A DNA stretch of 64,000 bases from CAZBMD01 sp964493325 (GTDB lineage Bacteria > Babelota > Babeliae > Babelales > RVW-14): contig CAZBMD010000004.1 in the NCBI GenBank assembly GCA_964493325.1, positions 38,524 to 102,523 of the forward strand. Direction: 5' to 3'. Numbering within the stretch: position 1 is the first letter of the stretch; each line of letters starts with the position of its first letter. The notes under the pieces were generated by a model, which was not told where the DNA came from, did no database searches, and was given only the letters and a program-made list of their open reading frames with translations. Shown here piece after piece: positions 33,401 to 41,819 of this stretch. The position numbers and the translations under genes are program-made.

Positions 33401-34297
33401 CTATCGCTGAAAATAACGCAACTCGTCTTTGTAAAAAACAAAAAGGCCAAGCGTTACACAAACAAGGCAGACAGCGTAATGCCATGAAACATTAGTGCCA
33501 GTTAAAAGCCACTCATAAAAAGTTGCAAATAATGGACACAAAAAACCTGCAAATGAAAGAAACGTTATTGAATAATGACGCATAAGCCAAGCATAGAGGT
33601 TATTGAATATAATGTTTATCGAAACTATTAAGATAAAAGACCAAAACAAAAATGGCCAAAAATCAATAATCGGCGGCATTAGGCCTTCAAAAAGTAATGA
33701 CGTGATCCAACTTGCAACACCTCCCATAAGCATGGTTATGCCATTAATAAGAGCAATTGTATAACCCTTTTCTATCAACCCTTTAATCATAAACCAGCCA
33801 TAGGCGGAAGCTGCTACTGCAATAAATAAGGCTATCTCAGGTAAAAAAATTGAATACTCATGAGAAATCTGTTTTTCAGCAAATCCTTGAGCGATGAGTA
33901 CGGGAATAATACCAATAACGCCAAATAAAATGCCTGCGATTTTATGAACAGTTAACTTTTGCTTGTGTAAAAAATAGGCAAGAATTGCTGTAATAAATGG
34001 AGTCAGAGAGTAAATCATAGTTGTTTTAACAGCAGAAACATATTTGAGGCCCCAGAATTTAGGAACACATGTTAAATAAATATAAAAAATGGAAGCGTTA
34101 AAAAAAGAGATGAGATCTTTTTTGTTTACTTTAGTAAAAATAAGACGATCTTGCCACCATTGGTAAGCTAACAAAAAAATACCTGAAAGAATCATACGAA
34201 AGGCGACAAGAAAGCAAGGAGCTCCTGTCGCAACACTTTTTTTCACAACCCAAAACGTAGCTGCCCAAACGGCATATAAAATAAAAACAAGAAACAT
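33401..34297 (-). CDS. EamA/DMT-family transporter, copy A
   Basis: Ten predicted membrane spans in 298 residues and an EamA-type double repeat place it in the drug/metabolite transporter superfamily. Motifs such as YVSAVKTTMIYSLTPFITAI and the C-terminal FAGFLCPLFATFYEWLLTG are typical of the substrate-cavity helices. It is a close paralogue of the adjacent gene, with a run of 40 identical residues near the C-terminus. Intracellular bacteria use DMT carriers to import metabolites; the substrate here is unknown. AAGG precedes the start. Confidence 0.85.
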   Translation of the reverse strand: MFLVFILYAVWAATFWVVKKSVATGAPCFLVAFRMILSGIFLLAYQWWQDRLIFTKVNKKDLISFFNASIFYIYLTCVPKFWGLKYVSAVKTTMIYSLTPFITAILAYFLHKQKLTVHKIAGILFGVIGIIPVLIAQGFAEKQISHEYSIFLPEIALFIAVAASAYGWFMIKGLIEKGYTIALINGITMLMGGVASWITSLLFEGLMPPIIDFWPFLFWSFILIVSINIIFNNLYAWLMRHYSITFLSFAGFLCPLFATFYEWLLTGTNVSWHYAVCLVCVTLGLFVFYKDELRYFQR

Positions 34298-34383
34298 AAA
34301 CTACCTTATTTGAAAAAATGTCTATAAAGTTAAGCTGTAAGAGACATCACAAAACAATAGAACTCATGACAGGCTCATTGATT

Positions 34384-35283
34384 TTATTGCTGAAAAGAAC
34401 GCAGATCATCTTTGTAAAACACAAAGAGGCCAAGCGTAACACAAACAAGGCAAAAAGCATAATGCCATGAAACATTGTCTCCAGTTAAAAGCCACTCATA
34501 AAAAGTTGCAAACAGTGGACACAAAAAACCTGCAAATGAAAGAAACGTTATTGAATAATGACGCATAAGCCATGCATAGAGGTTATTAAATATGATATTT
34601 GCTGAGATTATCAGCATAAAAACCCAAAATAAAAATGGCCAAAAATCAATAATAGGCGGCACGAGCCCTTCAAAGACCAATGAAGTAATCCAACTTACAA
34701 TTCCCCCCATTAGCATGGTCATTCCATTAATAAAAGCAATTGGAAAACCTTTTTCTATCAAGTCTTTGATCAAAAACCAGGCATAAGCAGAAGAGGCAAC
34801 AGCTACAAATAAGGCAATTTCGGGTAGAAAAAATGACCAGCCGTGAGCAACCTGTTTAGCGGTATTACTCTGAGCAATAAGCACAGGAGTGATTCCAATA
34901 ACTCCTAATAAAATACCTGATATCTTATGTATAGTTAGTTTTTGCTTGTACAAAGCATACGCCAGAATAGCAGTAATAAAGGGCGTTAGTGAATAAATCA
35001 TAGTTGTTTTAACAGCCGAAACATATTTCAGACCCCAAAACTCAGGAACAAAAGCTAAATAGACGTAGAAAAGAGATGCGTTAAATAAAGACAAAAGATC
35101 TTTTTTCTTTATCTCTGAGAATACACGATGGTTCTTCCTCCACTGATAGGCAAGCAAAAACAATCCGGCAAGCGTCATTCGAAAGCCAATCAAAAAACAG
35201 GGGCCTCCGGTTTCAACACCCTTTTTCGCAAACCAAAATGTAGCTGCTAAGATTGCGTATAAAATAAAAACAAGAACCATCAC
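34384..35283 (-). CDS. EamA/DMT-family transporter, copy B
   Basis: Tandem paralogue of copy A, 299 residues, same ten-span topology and strongly similar throughout. The 3' halves of the two genes are also very similar in DNA, for example around 33470-33600 and 34450-34580. Starts MMVLVFILYAILAATFWFAK; ATG 35283 has AAGG upstream. Recent duplication or gene conversion is likely, and the pair may have separate substrates. Confidence 0.85.
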   Translation of the reverse strand: MMVLVFILYAILAATFWFAKKGVETGGPCFLIGFRMTLAGLFLLAYQWRKNHRVFSEIKKKDLLSLFNASLFYVYLAFVPEFWGLKYVSAVKTTMIYSLTPFITAILAYALYKQKLTIHKISGILLGVIGITPVLIAQSNTAKQVAHGWSFFLPEIALFVAVASSAYAWFLIKDLIEKGFPIAFINGMTMLMGGIVSWITSLVFEGLVPPIIDFWPFLFWVFMLIISANIIFNNLYAWLMRHYSITFLSFAGFLCPLFATFYEWLLTGDNVSWHYAFCLVCVTLGLFVFYKDDLRSFQQ

Positions 35284-35294
35284 GCGCCTTTTTT

Positions 35295-36341
35295 TTATAA
35301 TATTTTTTTGTACTGTAGATACAACATAAAAAGAAGTGTCAAAGCCGGGGCATAAAGAATCCCTTTACTTAGTATATCGTATTTGGATACCGCTTGAGCA
35401 AGCGTTAGCATAGAATACTGAGCAAAAAACAAGCTACCACTCATGAGGATGCCTGGCAGCAGGGTACCACTCTTCCTTCGATGTCTCCATAAAAAAATAG
35501 AAAATAGCGCAAGGAAAGGTAAAAGTAGTTGCCATATAATTTGCGCGATACGTTTATGAATCTCAAAAGCAGCTTCTTTTTGGGAAAGCGCGTGATGGAC
35601 CAGCTTTGGCAAAGTACTAAATTTTTGATCTTTAAGCCCACTATTCTTTTTTTCATAATCAACCAATTGGTCTAGGTCAATTTTTGATTGTAAAAAACAA
35701 GCTGAATAAGATCGTTTTCCACTCTTCATTAACATTGAGCCATGATTCATCAGAAGGTGATCTTTATGAAGCTGCCCTTGCTTAGCAGAAAAAAAATACT
35801 GCTCTTTGTGCTTGGTAGTCATAACCAAGAGCAGGTGATGAAAAGCTTGCACGCCATGATCTATTTGTGTTTTATCTTCAAAATAAATAGTAACCCCCTC
35901 AAGCGGAGTATGAAAAATATGCGGCTCCAGCTGTAGCAAGTGATCGCGAGCAAAGCTTATGAGCATCCGTTTACCAATCTCATAACTTTGAGGAGCCCAG
36001 AAGAAAATAAGAGGAATAAAAAATAATTGAATCAAAAGAGAAAAAAGTAAAACACTTTTATAAAGGCTTGCTCGCGCTGATGCAAAGAAATTTAAGAGCA
36101 GCAAATTGTCATCAATACAAAGATCGCCAATAACCATCTGTACGGCAAGGCATGATGCCAGTGGAACTGCAAAAAGCGCAACAAGTGGGAGCATTGCAAG
36201 AACGAGGTGAGGGATCATGTACACACTGGGTATAACGGGTATGCGCACAAAAAGATCGCTCGTTGCTAAGATTAAAAGCATTAGCACAAAAAATAAAAAA
36301 AACCTTATAGAAAGGCGTTTTAAAAAAAAACTGATGAGCAT
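35295..36341 (-). CDS. LptF/LptG-family permease
   Basis: YjgP/YjgQ-type inner-membrane permease of the LPS export system. Three N-terminal spans (about 12-110), a periplasmic domain (about 130-255, EGVTIYFEDKTQIDHGVQAF) and three C-terminal spans (about 260-345) match the family, and 348 residues is typical. Only one such gene is seen. LptF and LptG normally pair, so a partner should be elsewhere, or this is a homodimer. Its ATG shares one base with the stop of the upstream phosphodiesterase gene (TAATG), indicating translational coupling. Confidence 0.85.
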   Translation of the reverse strand: MLISFFLKRLSIRFFLFFVLMLLILATSDLFVRIPVIPSVYMIPHLVLAMLPLVALFAVPLASCLAVQMVIGDLCIDDNLLLLNFFASARASLYKSVLLFSLLIQLFFIPLIFFWAPQSYEIGKRMLISFARDHLLQLEPHIFHTPLEGVTIYFEDKTQIDHGVQAFHHLLLVMTTKHKEQYFFSAKQGQLHKDHLLMNHGSMLMKSGKRSYSACFLQSKIDLDQLVDYEKKNSGLKDQKFSTLPKLVHHALSQKEAAFEIHKRIAQIIWQLLLPFLALFSIFLWRHRRKSGTLLPGILMSGSLFFAQYSMLTLAQAVSKYDILSKGILYAPALTLLFMLYLQYKKIL

Positions 36342-37156
36342 TATAGCGTGATAGTATCATCAATTACACGAATGCGTTCAATGGCTAACGCGCGTCCAGT
36401 TTCTGGATCAATATCAACCATCACACCACTCAAAACCAAAGGCCCTCGAACTTCAACCGACATTTTGCTCGCTTTAGGGTGATATAAAAAGCGTTGAATA
36501 ACTGCGTCAAATTGAAAGCCGATGACCGAGTTTAAAGCGCCACACAGGCCAAGATCAGTGATATAGCTTGTTCCTTGAGGCATTATCTGTTCATCAGCAG
36601 TTTGGATGTGCGTATGAGTACCATAAACACCAGAAACTCTACCATCCAAAAACATTCCCATAGCCCGTTTTTCTGACGTAGCTTCTGCATGAAAATCAAC
36701 AAAAATAATATCGGTACGATTTTTAAGCATGGTAACTAGTGAGTCAATGCATCGGAAAGGACAGTCAAGTGCATCCCTAATCCCCACTCTACCGTACAAA
36801 TTTGCAATAGCCACAGTGTGGGCACCAACGGTGATAAAAGCATATCCTTTGCCTGGGCATCCTGATGGATAGTTTGCTGGTCGAATAACATCGGTACGTT
36901 CATTGAGCGCCGCATACACCTCTTTGTTATCCCAAATATGGTTACCCGTGGTCACCAAAGCTGCCCCAGCTTGCTTGAACTGTTCAATGATTTTTACCGA
37001 AATTCCTCGTCCGTCTTTGGTTGCATTTTCACCATTGACAATGACAGCATCGATTTTATGTTTTTCTTTCAGAAGTGGGATATGCTTTTGAAACATTGCT
37101 ATACCGGGCTGTCCAACAACATCACCAATAAAAAGAAAACGTAACTTTTCTGCCAT
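36341..37156 (-). CDS. ymdB: YmdB-family metallophosphoesterase (cyclic nucleotide phosphodiesterase)
   Basis: Motifs of the TIGR00282/YmdB family: FIGDVVGQPG (Asp metal ligand), VNGENATKDGRGIS (Asn/Glu), TTGNHIWDNKE (Asn-His), VDFHAEATSEKRAMG, and GTHTHIQTADEQI (His ligands). Length 271 is usual. Bacillus YmdB cleaves 2',3'-cyclic nucleotides and affects RNA turnover. It lies directly downstream of rny, a conserved pairing, and is coupled to the LptF/G gene. Confidence 0.93.
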   Translation of the reverse strand: MAEKLRFLFIGDVVGQPGIAMFQKHIPLLKEKHKIDAVIVNGENATKDGRGISVKIIEQFKQAGAALVTTGNHIWDNKEVYAALNERTDVIRPANYPSGCPGKGYAFITVGAHTVAIANLYGRVGIRDALDCPFRCIDSLVTMLKNRTDIIFVDFHAEATSEKRAMGMFLDGRVSGVYGTHTHIQTADEQIMPQGTSYITDLGLCGALNSVIGFQFDAVIQRFLYHPKASKMSVEVRGPLVLSGVMVDIDPETGRALAIERIRVIDDTITL

Positions 37157-37181
37157 TTTTATTCCGTTTCATAAGTATGAT

Positions 37182-37203
37182 GGGCAGGACCTGTGCCCTG
37201 CCC
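37182..37203 (-). other. GC-rich hairpin between rny and ymdB
   Basis: GGGCAGG paired with CCTGCCC (7 bp, 8-base loop), lying in the 61-base spacer of the rny-ymdB transcript. No T-run follows. It may stabilise the rny 3' end or set the ratio of the two products. Confidence 0.35.
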
Positions 37204-37217
37204 TTGCGTGCATTATA

Positions 37218-38777
37218 TTACCGAGCTGCTTGAATAAATCGTTTTTCACGAATAACGTTTACTTTGATTTCTCCTGGGAAAGCCATTTCCGCCTCTATGC
37301 GCTTGACCAATTCTCGCGCAAGAACTTCTGCTTTTTCGTCAGTCAAGCGATCTTCATCAACAATCACACGGATCTCACGACCAGCCTGTAAAGCATACGC
37401 TCTTTTAACCCCTTCAAAGCTATTTGAAATTTCTTCAAGTTGCTCAAGGCGCTTAATGTATGTTGAAAGAGTTTCTTTGCGAGCTCCCGGACGCGATGCC
37501 GATATAGCGTCAGCAATGTGAACGATGAAGCCGTATACCGAGATTGGCGGAACTTCTTCATGGTGAGCTGCAATACAGTTAACCACAATTGCTTCTTCGC
37601 CACATTCTTTGGCAATGTTTCCACCAATAATAGCATGGGGACCGTCAACTTCTGCTGAAACAGCTTTTCCAATATCATGAAAAAGACCACCACGAGCTGC
37701 AAGTTCACCGTCAAGCCCAAGCTCTGAAGCTATCATACGTGAAAAATAAGCAACTTCTTTGCTATGAACTAAGTTGTTTTGGGTAAAGCTTGTTCTAAAA
37801 TGAAGCTTGCCAAGTAATTTAGAAATATCTGTATGAACTCCGCGAAGACCAAATTCAAGAACAGTCTGCTGTCCAATTTCGATAATATTTGAATCAAGAT
37901 CTGCCTCAATTTTTGCAACAGTTTCTTCAATACGCGTTGGATTGATGCGACCATCTTGAATAAGTTTATTAAGAGCTCGTTTTGCAACTTCTCTACGAAT
38001 CGGATTAAAACCTGAGATGGTGATGATTTCAGGAGTATCACCAATGACAAATTCCATACCTGTTGCCATTTCTAGAGCTTTAATATTTCGGCCTTCTTTG
38101 CCGATAATACGACCCTTCATCTCTTCGTTAGGAAGCGTAATTACGCTTGAGGAATGAAGTGTCACTTGTTCTGTTAGATATCGTTGCATAGATGATGCCA
38201 AAATGGCAGAAGACTTTTCTTTTGCTGTTTCACGAGCCTCTTCTTCAACTTTTGCAAGCCATTTTTGGTTTGCAAGTCTAACTTCTTTTTCAAGAGATTC
38301 AAAAAGTTCTCGTTTAGCTTCGCTTTGTTTCATCCCACTAATGCGTTCAAGCTTAACAACCAAATCATCGTAGAGCTTTTTAAGTTTAGCCTCATCAGAA
38401 CTAAGCATATCAATTCTTCGAGCTACATCCCGTTCTTTTTGCTGTAACTCTCTGCGAAGATCATCAAGCATTGTTTCTTTAAGCTCAAGGGCATCTTCTT
38501 TTTTCTGACATTTTGCTTGTAGTTGCTGAATCTCAACACGCATTTTTTTTATTTCAAGATCAGCTTCACTACGTTTTTTGTAGATTTCGTTTTTTAAATC
38601 AACCCGTGCTTCATTACGTTCACGTTCAATTTCTTCTTTGGTTCGTTTATAAATTTCTTGAGCAGCTGTCCGCGTTTTCAAAAGTTGACGTTGCTTTGAG
38701 AGGATATACACAACTGTAATACCAATTCCCGTAACAAGGCCTCCTATAAGGAATGAGATTTCAAATAACCCAACCAT
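37218..38777 (-). CDS. rny: Ribonuclease Y
   Basis: Membrane-anchored endoribonuclease starting mRNA decay. Order of parts: N-terminal membrane span (about 5-24, FLIGGLVTGIGITVVYIL), long coiled coil (30-190), KH domain (about 205-270, IIGKEGRNIKALE), and HD domain (about 335-430, with GGLFHDIGKAVSAEVDGPHA). 519 residues is the standard size. The start has AGAAAGAG upstream. Conserved order zapA-rny-ymdB. Confidence 0.97.
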   Translation of the reverse strand: MVGLFEISFLIGGLVTGIGITVVYILSKQRQLLKTRTAAQEIYKRTKEEIERERNEARVDLKNEIYKKRSEADLEIKKMRVEIQQLQAKCQKKEDALELKETMLDDLRRELQQKERDVARRIDMLSSDEAKLKKLYDDLVVKLERISGMKQSEAKRELFESLEKEVRLANQKWLAKVEEEARETAKEKSSAILASSMQRYLTEQVTLHSSSVITLPNEEMKGRIIGKEGRNIKALEMATGMEFVIGDTPEIITISGFNPIRREVAKRALNKLIQDGRINPTRIEETVAKIEADLDSNIIEIGQQTVLEFGLRGVHTDISKLLGKLHFRTSFTQNNLVHSKEVAYFSRMIASELGLDGELAARGGLFHDIGKAVSAEVDGPHAIIGGNIAKECGEEAIVVNCIAAHHEEVPPISVYGFIVHIADAISASRPGARKETLSTYIKRLEQLEEISNSFEGVKRAYALQAGREIRVIVDEDRLTDEKAEVLARELVKRIEAEMAFPGEIKVNVIREKRFIQAAR

Positions 38778-38809
38778 AATAAGCTCTTTCTGTTAACAAA
38801 TTAAAAAAA

Positions 38810-38827
38810 TTTACACGTGTGTGTAAA
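38810..38827. promoter_or_regulatory. Inverted repeat upstream of rny
   Basis: TTTACAC, GTGT, GTGTAAA, followed by another CGTGTAAA half. It lies about 35 bases upstream of the rny start. It could be an operator or leader hairpin, with no independent support. Confidence 0.35.
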
Positions 38828-38947
38828 CCGTGTAAAAACAATTTTTTACTTTGTGAGAGAAATGAGGAAGGGACACGAAAAAACTATCTCAACATAATGA
38901 GCTTCTCGTGATAAGGAATACAATTGATAAGCAGAAAACAATCTCGG

Positions 38948-39229
38948 TCAGCAAGCCTTCTGAAGCTCTGATTCCAACAAGTCTTTAAGTTCTTCAGTCT
39001 TTTGTTCTAAATTTTCAAGAAGCCGAGCTTTTTGGTGCAGCTCACTTGCAAGCTGCAAAGCAACAATTACAGCGATTTTTTCATCGCTCATTGCTGGGTT
39101 GCCAACTCTCATCTGCATCAAATTATCAACTAATTGCGCTGCTTTTATGACATCTTCGCTATCTTCATCTGTAGATATACAATATTGCTTCCCAAGAATT
39201 GTTATCTTCAAATTTTTTTGTATTACCAT
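38948..39229 (-). CDS. zapA: Cell-division protein ZapA-like
   Basis: 93 residues. The N-terminal ITILGKQYCISTDEDSEDVI and the stretch AVIVALQLASELHQKARLLE match the ZapA pattern: a small globular head, then a coiled coil. ZapA bundles FtsZ filaments at mid-cell. The gene sits 7 bases after a coiled-coil gene and upstream of rny, as in many bacteria. Confidence 0.85.
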   Translation of the reverse strand: MVIQKNLKITILGKQYCISTDEDSEDVIKAAQLVDNLMQMRVGNPAMSDEKIAVIVALQLASELHQKARLLENLEQKTEELKDLLESELQKAC

Positions 39230-39236
39230 AACATTC

Positions 39237-39482
39237 TCAACGAGAAGATTCTAAGGAGTTAATACTACTTAGAAGCTCTTTTATGGTATCTTTTATCACA
39301 GCTTTTTCACTAGCAAGTGTCTGGGACAATGAACATTCCTTCATTAAAGAAGCTTCAAATTGTTGATTTTGCTCTTTTAAGTGATCATTTTCTTGTTTAA
39401 GTGCTTCAAATTGCAACGTAAGATCTTTGTTCTTAGCAATAATCTGAAAAACCTTATTTTCAAGCTCTTCCAAGTACTTCAT
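39237..39482 (-). CDS. Short coiled-coil protein (ZapB-like)
   Basis: 81 residues from ATG 39482 (MKYLEELENKVFQIIAKNKD), preceded by GGGAAGAG; an earlier frame start at 39503 is poorer. Nearly the whole chain is a heptad coiled coil rich in Leu/Glu/Gln/Lys, the form of ZapB, which works with ZapA. Adjacency to zapA supports a divisome role, but coiled-coil similarity alone cannot prove homology. Confidence 0.65.
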   Translation of the reverse strand: MKYLEELENKVFQIIAKNKDLTLQFEALKQENDHLKEQNQQFEASLMKECSLSQTLASEKAVIKDTIKELLSSINSLESSR

Positions 39483-39571
39483 GCTCTTCCCTTTTTCCCA
39501 CAAAGAAAACCGTTATTATGTACATTATTATGTAATAATAACGGCTTGCAAAAGTAAATAGCAATAACTTT

Positions 39572-39919
39572 TTATCTTTGGGCAATCTGTACAAGACGCT
39601 CAAATGCTTGGGGTTCAAAAATAGCGAGTTGACTCATCATTTTGCGATTCAACAAGATATTTTTATTCTTCAGCTGATTGATAAACTTGCTGTACGAAAC
39701 ACCATGATTTTTGCATGCTGCACTAATACGCGTAATGAACAAAGAGCGGAAATCACGTTTTTTAAGGCGACGGCTTTTGTAAGCGAATTTAAGAGCTCTG
39801 ATAAGGGTCTCTTTTGCACGCTTGAAAACGTTTTTTCTTTGGCCCCAAAACCCTTTGGTTTGTTTTAATAATCTTTTGTGTCTTTGTTTTACAACCGTAC
39901 CACGTTTAACTCGGCTCAT
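39572..39919 (-). CDS. rplT: 50S ribosomal protein L20
   Basis: MSRVKRGTVVKQRHKRLLKQ and the basic Arg/Lys-rich N-terminal arm followed by FITRISAACKNHGVSYSKFI are diagnostic. 115 residues is normal. In many bacteria L20 represses its own infC-rpmI-rplT operon. The same three-gene order is present, although pheST does not follow. Confidence 0.97.
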   Translation of the reverse strand: MSRVKRGTVVKQRHKRLLKQTKGFWGQRKNVFKRAKETLIRALKFAYKSRRLKKRDFRSLFITRISAACKNHGVSYSKFINQLKNKNILLNRKMMSQLAIFEPQAFERLVQIAQR

Positions 39920-39942
39920 GTTTCTAACCTTCGAATTTTAAA

Positions 39943-40137
39943 TTAATAAGGAATCAATTGTGTAATGTTTTTCAAGTGAGCGCTATGAACATAAGCTCCG
40001 CCACGCAAGTCACGAACACGCTTTGAGTTTTTTGCCCAAGCATGGTGGCGACGAAAAGCCTTTGCTCTCTTGATTTTACCATTGCTAGTTTTTTTAAATC
40101 TTTTTTTTGATGATGAGTGTGATTTCACCTTTGGCAT
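39943..40137 (-). CDS. rpmI: 50S ribosomal protein L35
   Basis: 64 residues, very basic: MPKVKSHSSSKKRFKKTSNG with the central KRAKAFRRHHAWAK typical of L35. AGAGG lies 6 bases upstream. Between infC and rplT in the standard operon. Confidence 0.97.
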   Translation of the reverse strand: MPKVKSHSSSKKRFKKTSNGKIKRAKAFRRHHAWAKNSKRVRDLRGGAYVHSAHLKNITQLIPY

Positions 40138-40163
40138 AGTAACCTCTGCTTACTTATTTTAAT

Positions 40164-40718
40164 TTAATGACGAACAAAATAGATCTTTGACCAGAAAGAT
40201 CCTGCTCTACTATCTTTTTCTTCTACAAGAGCCCCAACATCACGCTGAGAAAGATCATTGGTAATTCGTGCAAAGAATCTAAACCCAAGATCATCCATCA
40301 TGGTTATTTCTCGACCTTTAAACTGAAGGGTGAATTTGACCTTTTTCCCTTCAGAAAAAAATTCGACGGCTTGATTAAGTTTTGTTCTATAATCCTGGTC
40401 GCCAATATTGGGTCTCATTTTAATTTCTTTTATTTGTACAATTTTTTGATGCTTTTTAGAATCACTTAATTGCTTCTTTTTTGCATACAAAAATTTTCCA
40501 AAGTCCATGATCTTAGCAACGACCATGTTATCTTTTTCTCCTACTTGCACAAGATCAAGGCTCGCTTCTTGAGCTGCTGCAAGCGCTCTGCTTCGAGAAA
40601 GAACTCCCAAATTCTCTCCGTCATCAGTAATAACCAGAAGCGTTTCTGCTCGTACTTGTTCGTTAACAATATATTTGCTTGCTTCGCTGTTATTTCGTTC
40701 CTTTGCAAATTTATTCAC
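40164..40718 (-). CDS. infC: Translation initiation factor IF-3
   Basis: Binds the 30S subunit and checks the start codon. N-domain motif YIVNEQVRAETLLVITDDGE, linker KKQLSDSKKHQKIVQIKEIK, C-domain KMRPNIGDQDYRTKL and KVKFTLQFKGREI. 184 residues. The start codon is GTG, overlapping the last bases of recA by 8; infC genes often use non-ATG starts for autoregulation. The position after recA is unusual. Confidence 0.95.
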   Translation of the reverse strand: MNKFAKERNNSEASKYIVNEQVRAETLLVITDDGENLGVLSRSRALAAAQEASLDLVQVGEKDNMVVAKIMDFGKFLYAKKKQLSDSKKHQKIVQIKEIKMRPNIGDQDYRTKLNQAVEFFSEGKKVKFTLQFKGREITMMDDLGFRFFARITNDLSQRDVGALVEEKDSRAGSFWSKIYFVRH

Positions 40719-41814
40719 TACCAGTTCCCTGTGTTTCTATTGGTTGACCAATTTTTTTCCGAACCAATTCTTCAATCCTAACAAATAATTCGCCTTCATC
40801 TTGTAAACGCTTCAACGCGTTTTCTCGACCTTGAGCGAGCTTTTCTGGGCCAAAATTAAACCAAGCCCCAGCTTGCTGTACGATATCAAATGCCAATGCA
40901 GCATCAAGCAAGTCCAGCTCTCGGCTAATTCCTACTCCATAAACCAAGTCAACTTCAACTCGTTTAAATGGAGGAGCCATTTTGTTTTTTACAACCTTAA
41001 CTGCAACACGATTGCCGAAAGGTTTATCATTTTTTTTCAAAGTAGCAACACGACGAATATCAAGTCTAATTGATGCATAAAACTTGAGTGCGTTTCCGCC
41101 CGTTGTTGTTTCATTGTCACCATAAGGCATTGTGTTAATTTTGCTACGAATTTGGTTAATAAAAACCAATACAGCTTTTGACTTGTGTACAACAGGACTG
41201 AGCTTACGTAATGCTTGCGACATCAATCGAGCTTGCAATCCCATATGAACGTCGCCCATATCGCCTTCAAGTTCAGCCTTGGGAACCAAAGCTGCCACTG
41301 AATCAACAACCACCATATCAACAGCATTCGAGCGAATCAACATTTCTGCAATATCAAGCGCTTGCTCACCAAAATCTGGTTGCGAAATTATAAGATCATT
41401 GATCTTTACGCCAAGACGTTCCGCATAACCCGCGTCAAGAGCATGTTCTGCATCAATAAATGCGCAAATACCACCTGCTTTTTGAGCCTGGGCAATAGCG
41501 TGAAGCGTCAAAGTTGTTTTTCCTGAAGCTTCAGGTCCATAAATTTCAACAACGCGTCCCCTTGGCAAACCACCAATACCAAGCGCCTGATCGATTAGAA
41601 TAGATCCTGTAGGGATTACTTCAATCTTTGTATCAGCCTTTTGGCCTAGAAGCATTACTGAGCCTTTTCCAAATTGCTTATCAATTTGGGCAAAAGCAAC
41701 TTCAAGAACCTTAAGCTTTTCAGAGTTCATCGAAGATGTTGTTTTATCAGAAGTTGCTGGGATTACTGCATCTTGAGCAGTAAATACCGTTTCTTCAACG
41801 TTTTTTCGAGCCAT
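40711..41814 (-). CDS. recA: Recombinase A
   Basis: DNA-strand-exchange ATPase. Walker A GPEASGKTTLTL at about 85-96, MVVVDSVAALVPKAELEGDM (Walker B and MAW-type region), loop 2 area NQIRSKINTMPYGDNETTTG, and the FDIVQQAGAWF block of the C-terminal domain. 367 residues. It begins 6 bases after the ppiD-like gene and overlaps infC by 8 bases, so recombination and translation genes share one transcript. Confidence 0.98.
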   Translation of the reverse strand: MARKNVEETVFTAQDAVIPATSDKTTSSMNSEKLKVLEVAFAQIDKQFGKGSVMLLGQKADTKIEVIPTGSILIDQALGIGGLPRGRVVEIYGPEASGKTTLTLHAIAQAQKAGGICAFIDAEHALDAGYAERLGVKINDLIISQPDFGEQALDIAEMLIRSNAVDMVVVDSVAALVPKAELEGDMGDVHMGLQARLMSQALRKLSPVVHKSKAVLVFINQIRSKINTMPYGDNETTTGGNALKFYASIRLDIRRVATLKKNDKPFGNRVAVKVVKNKMAPPFKRVEVDLVYGVGISRELDLLDAALAFDIVQQAGAWFNFGPEKLAQGRENALKRLQDEGELFVRIEELVRKKIGQPIETQGTGSE

Positions 41815-41819
41815 TATTA

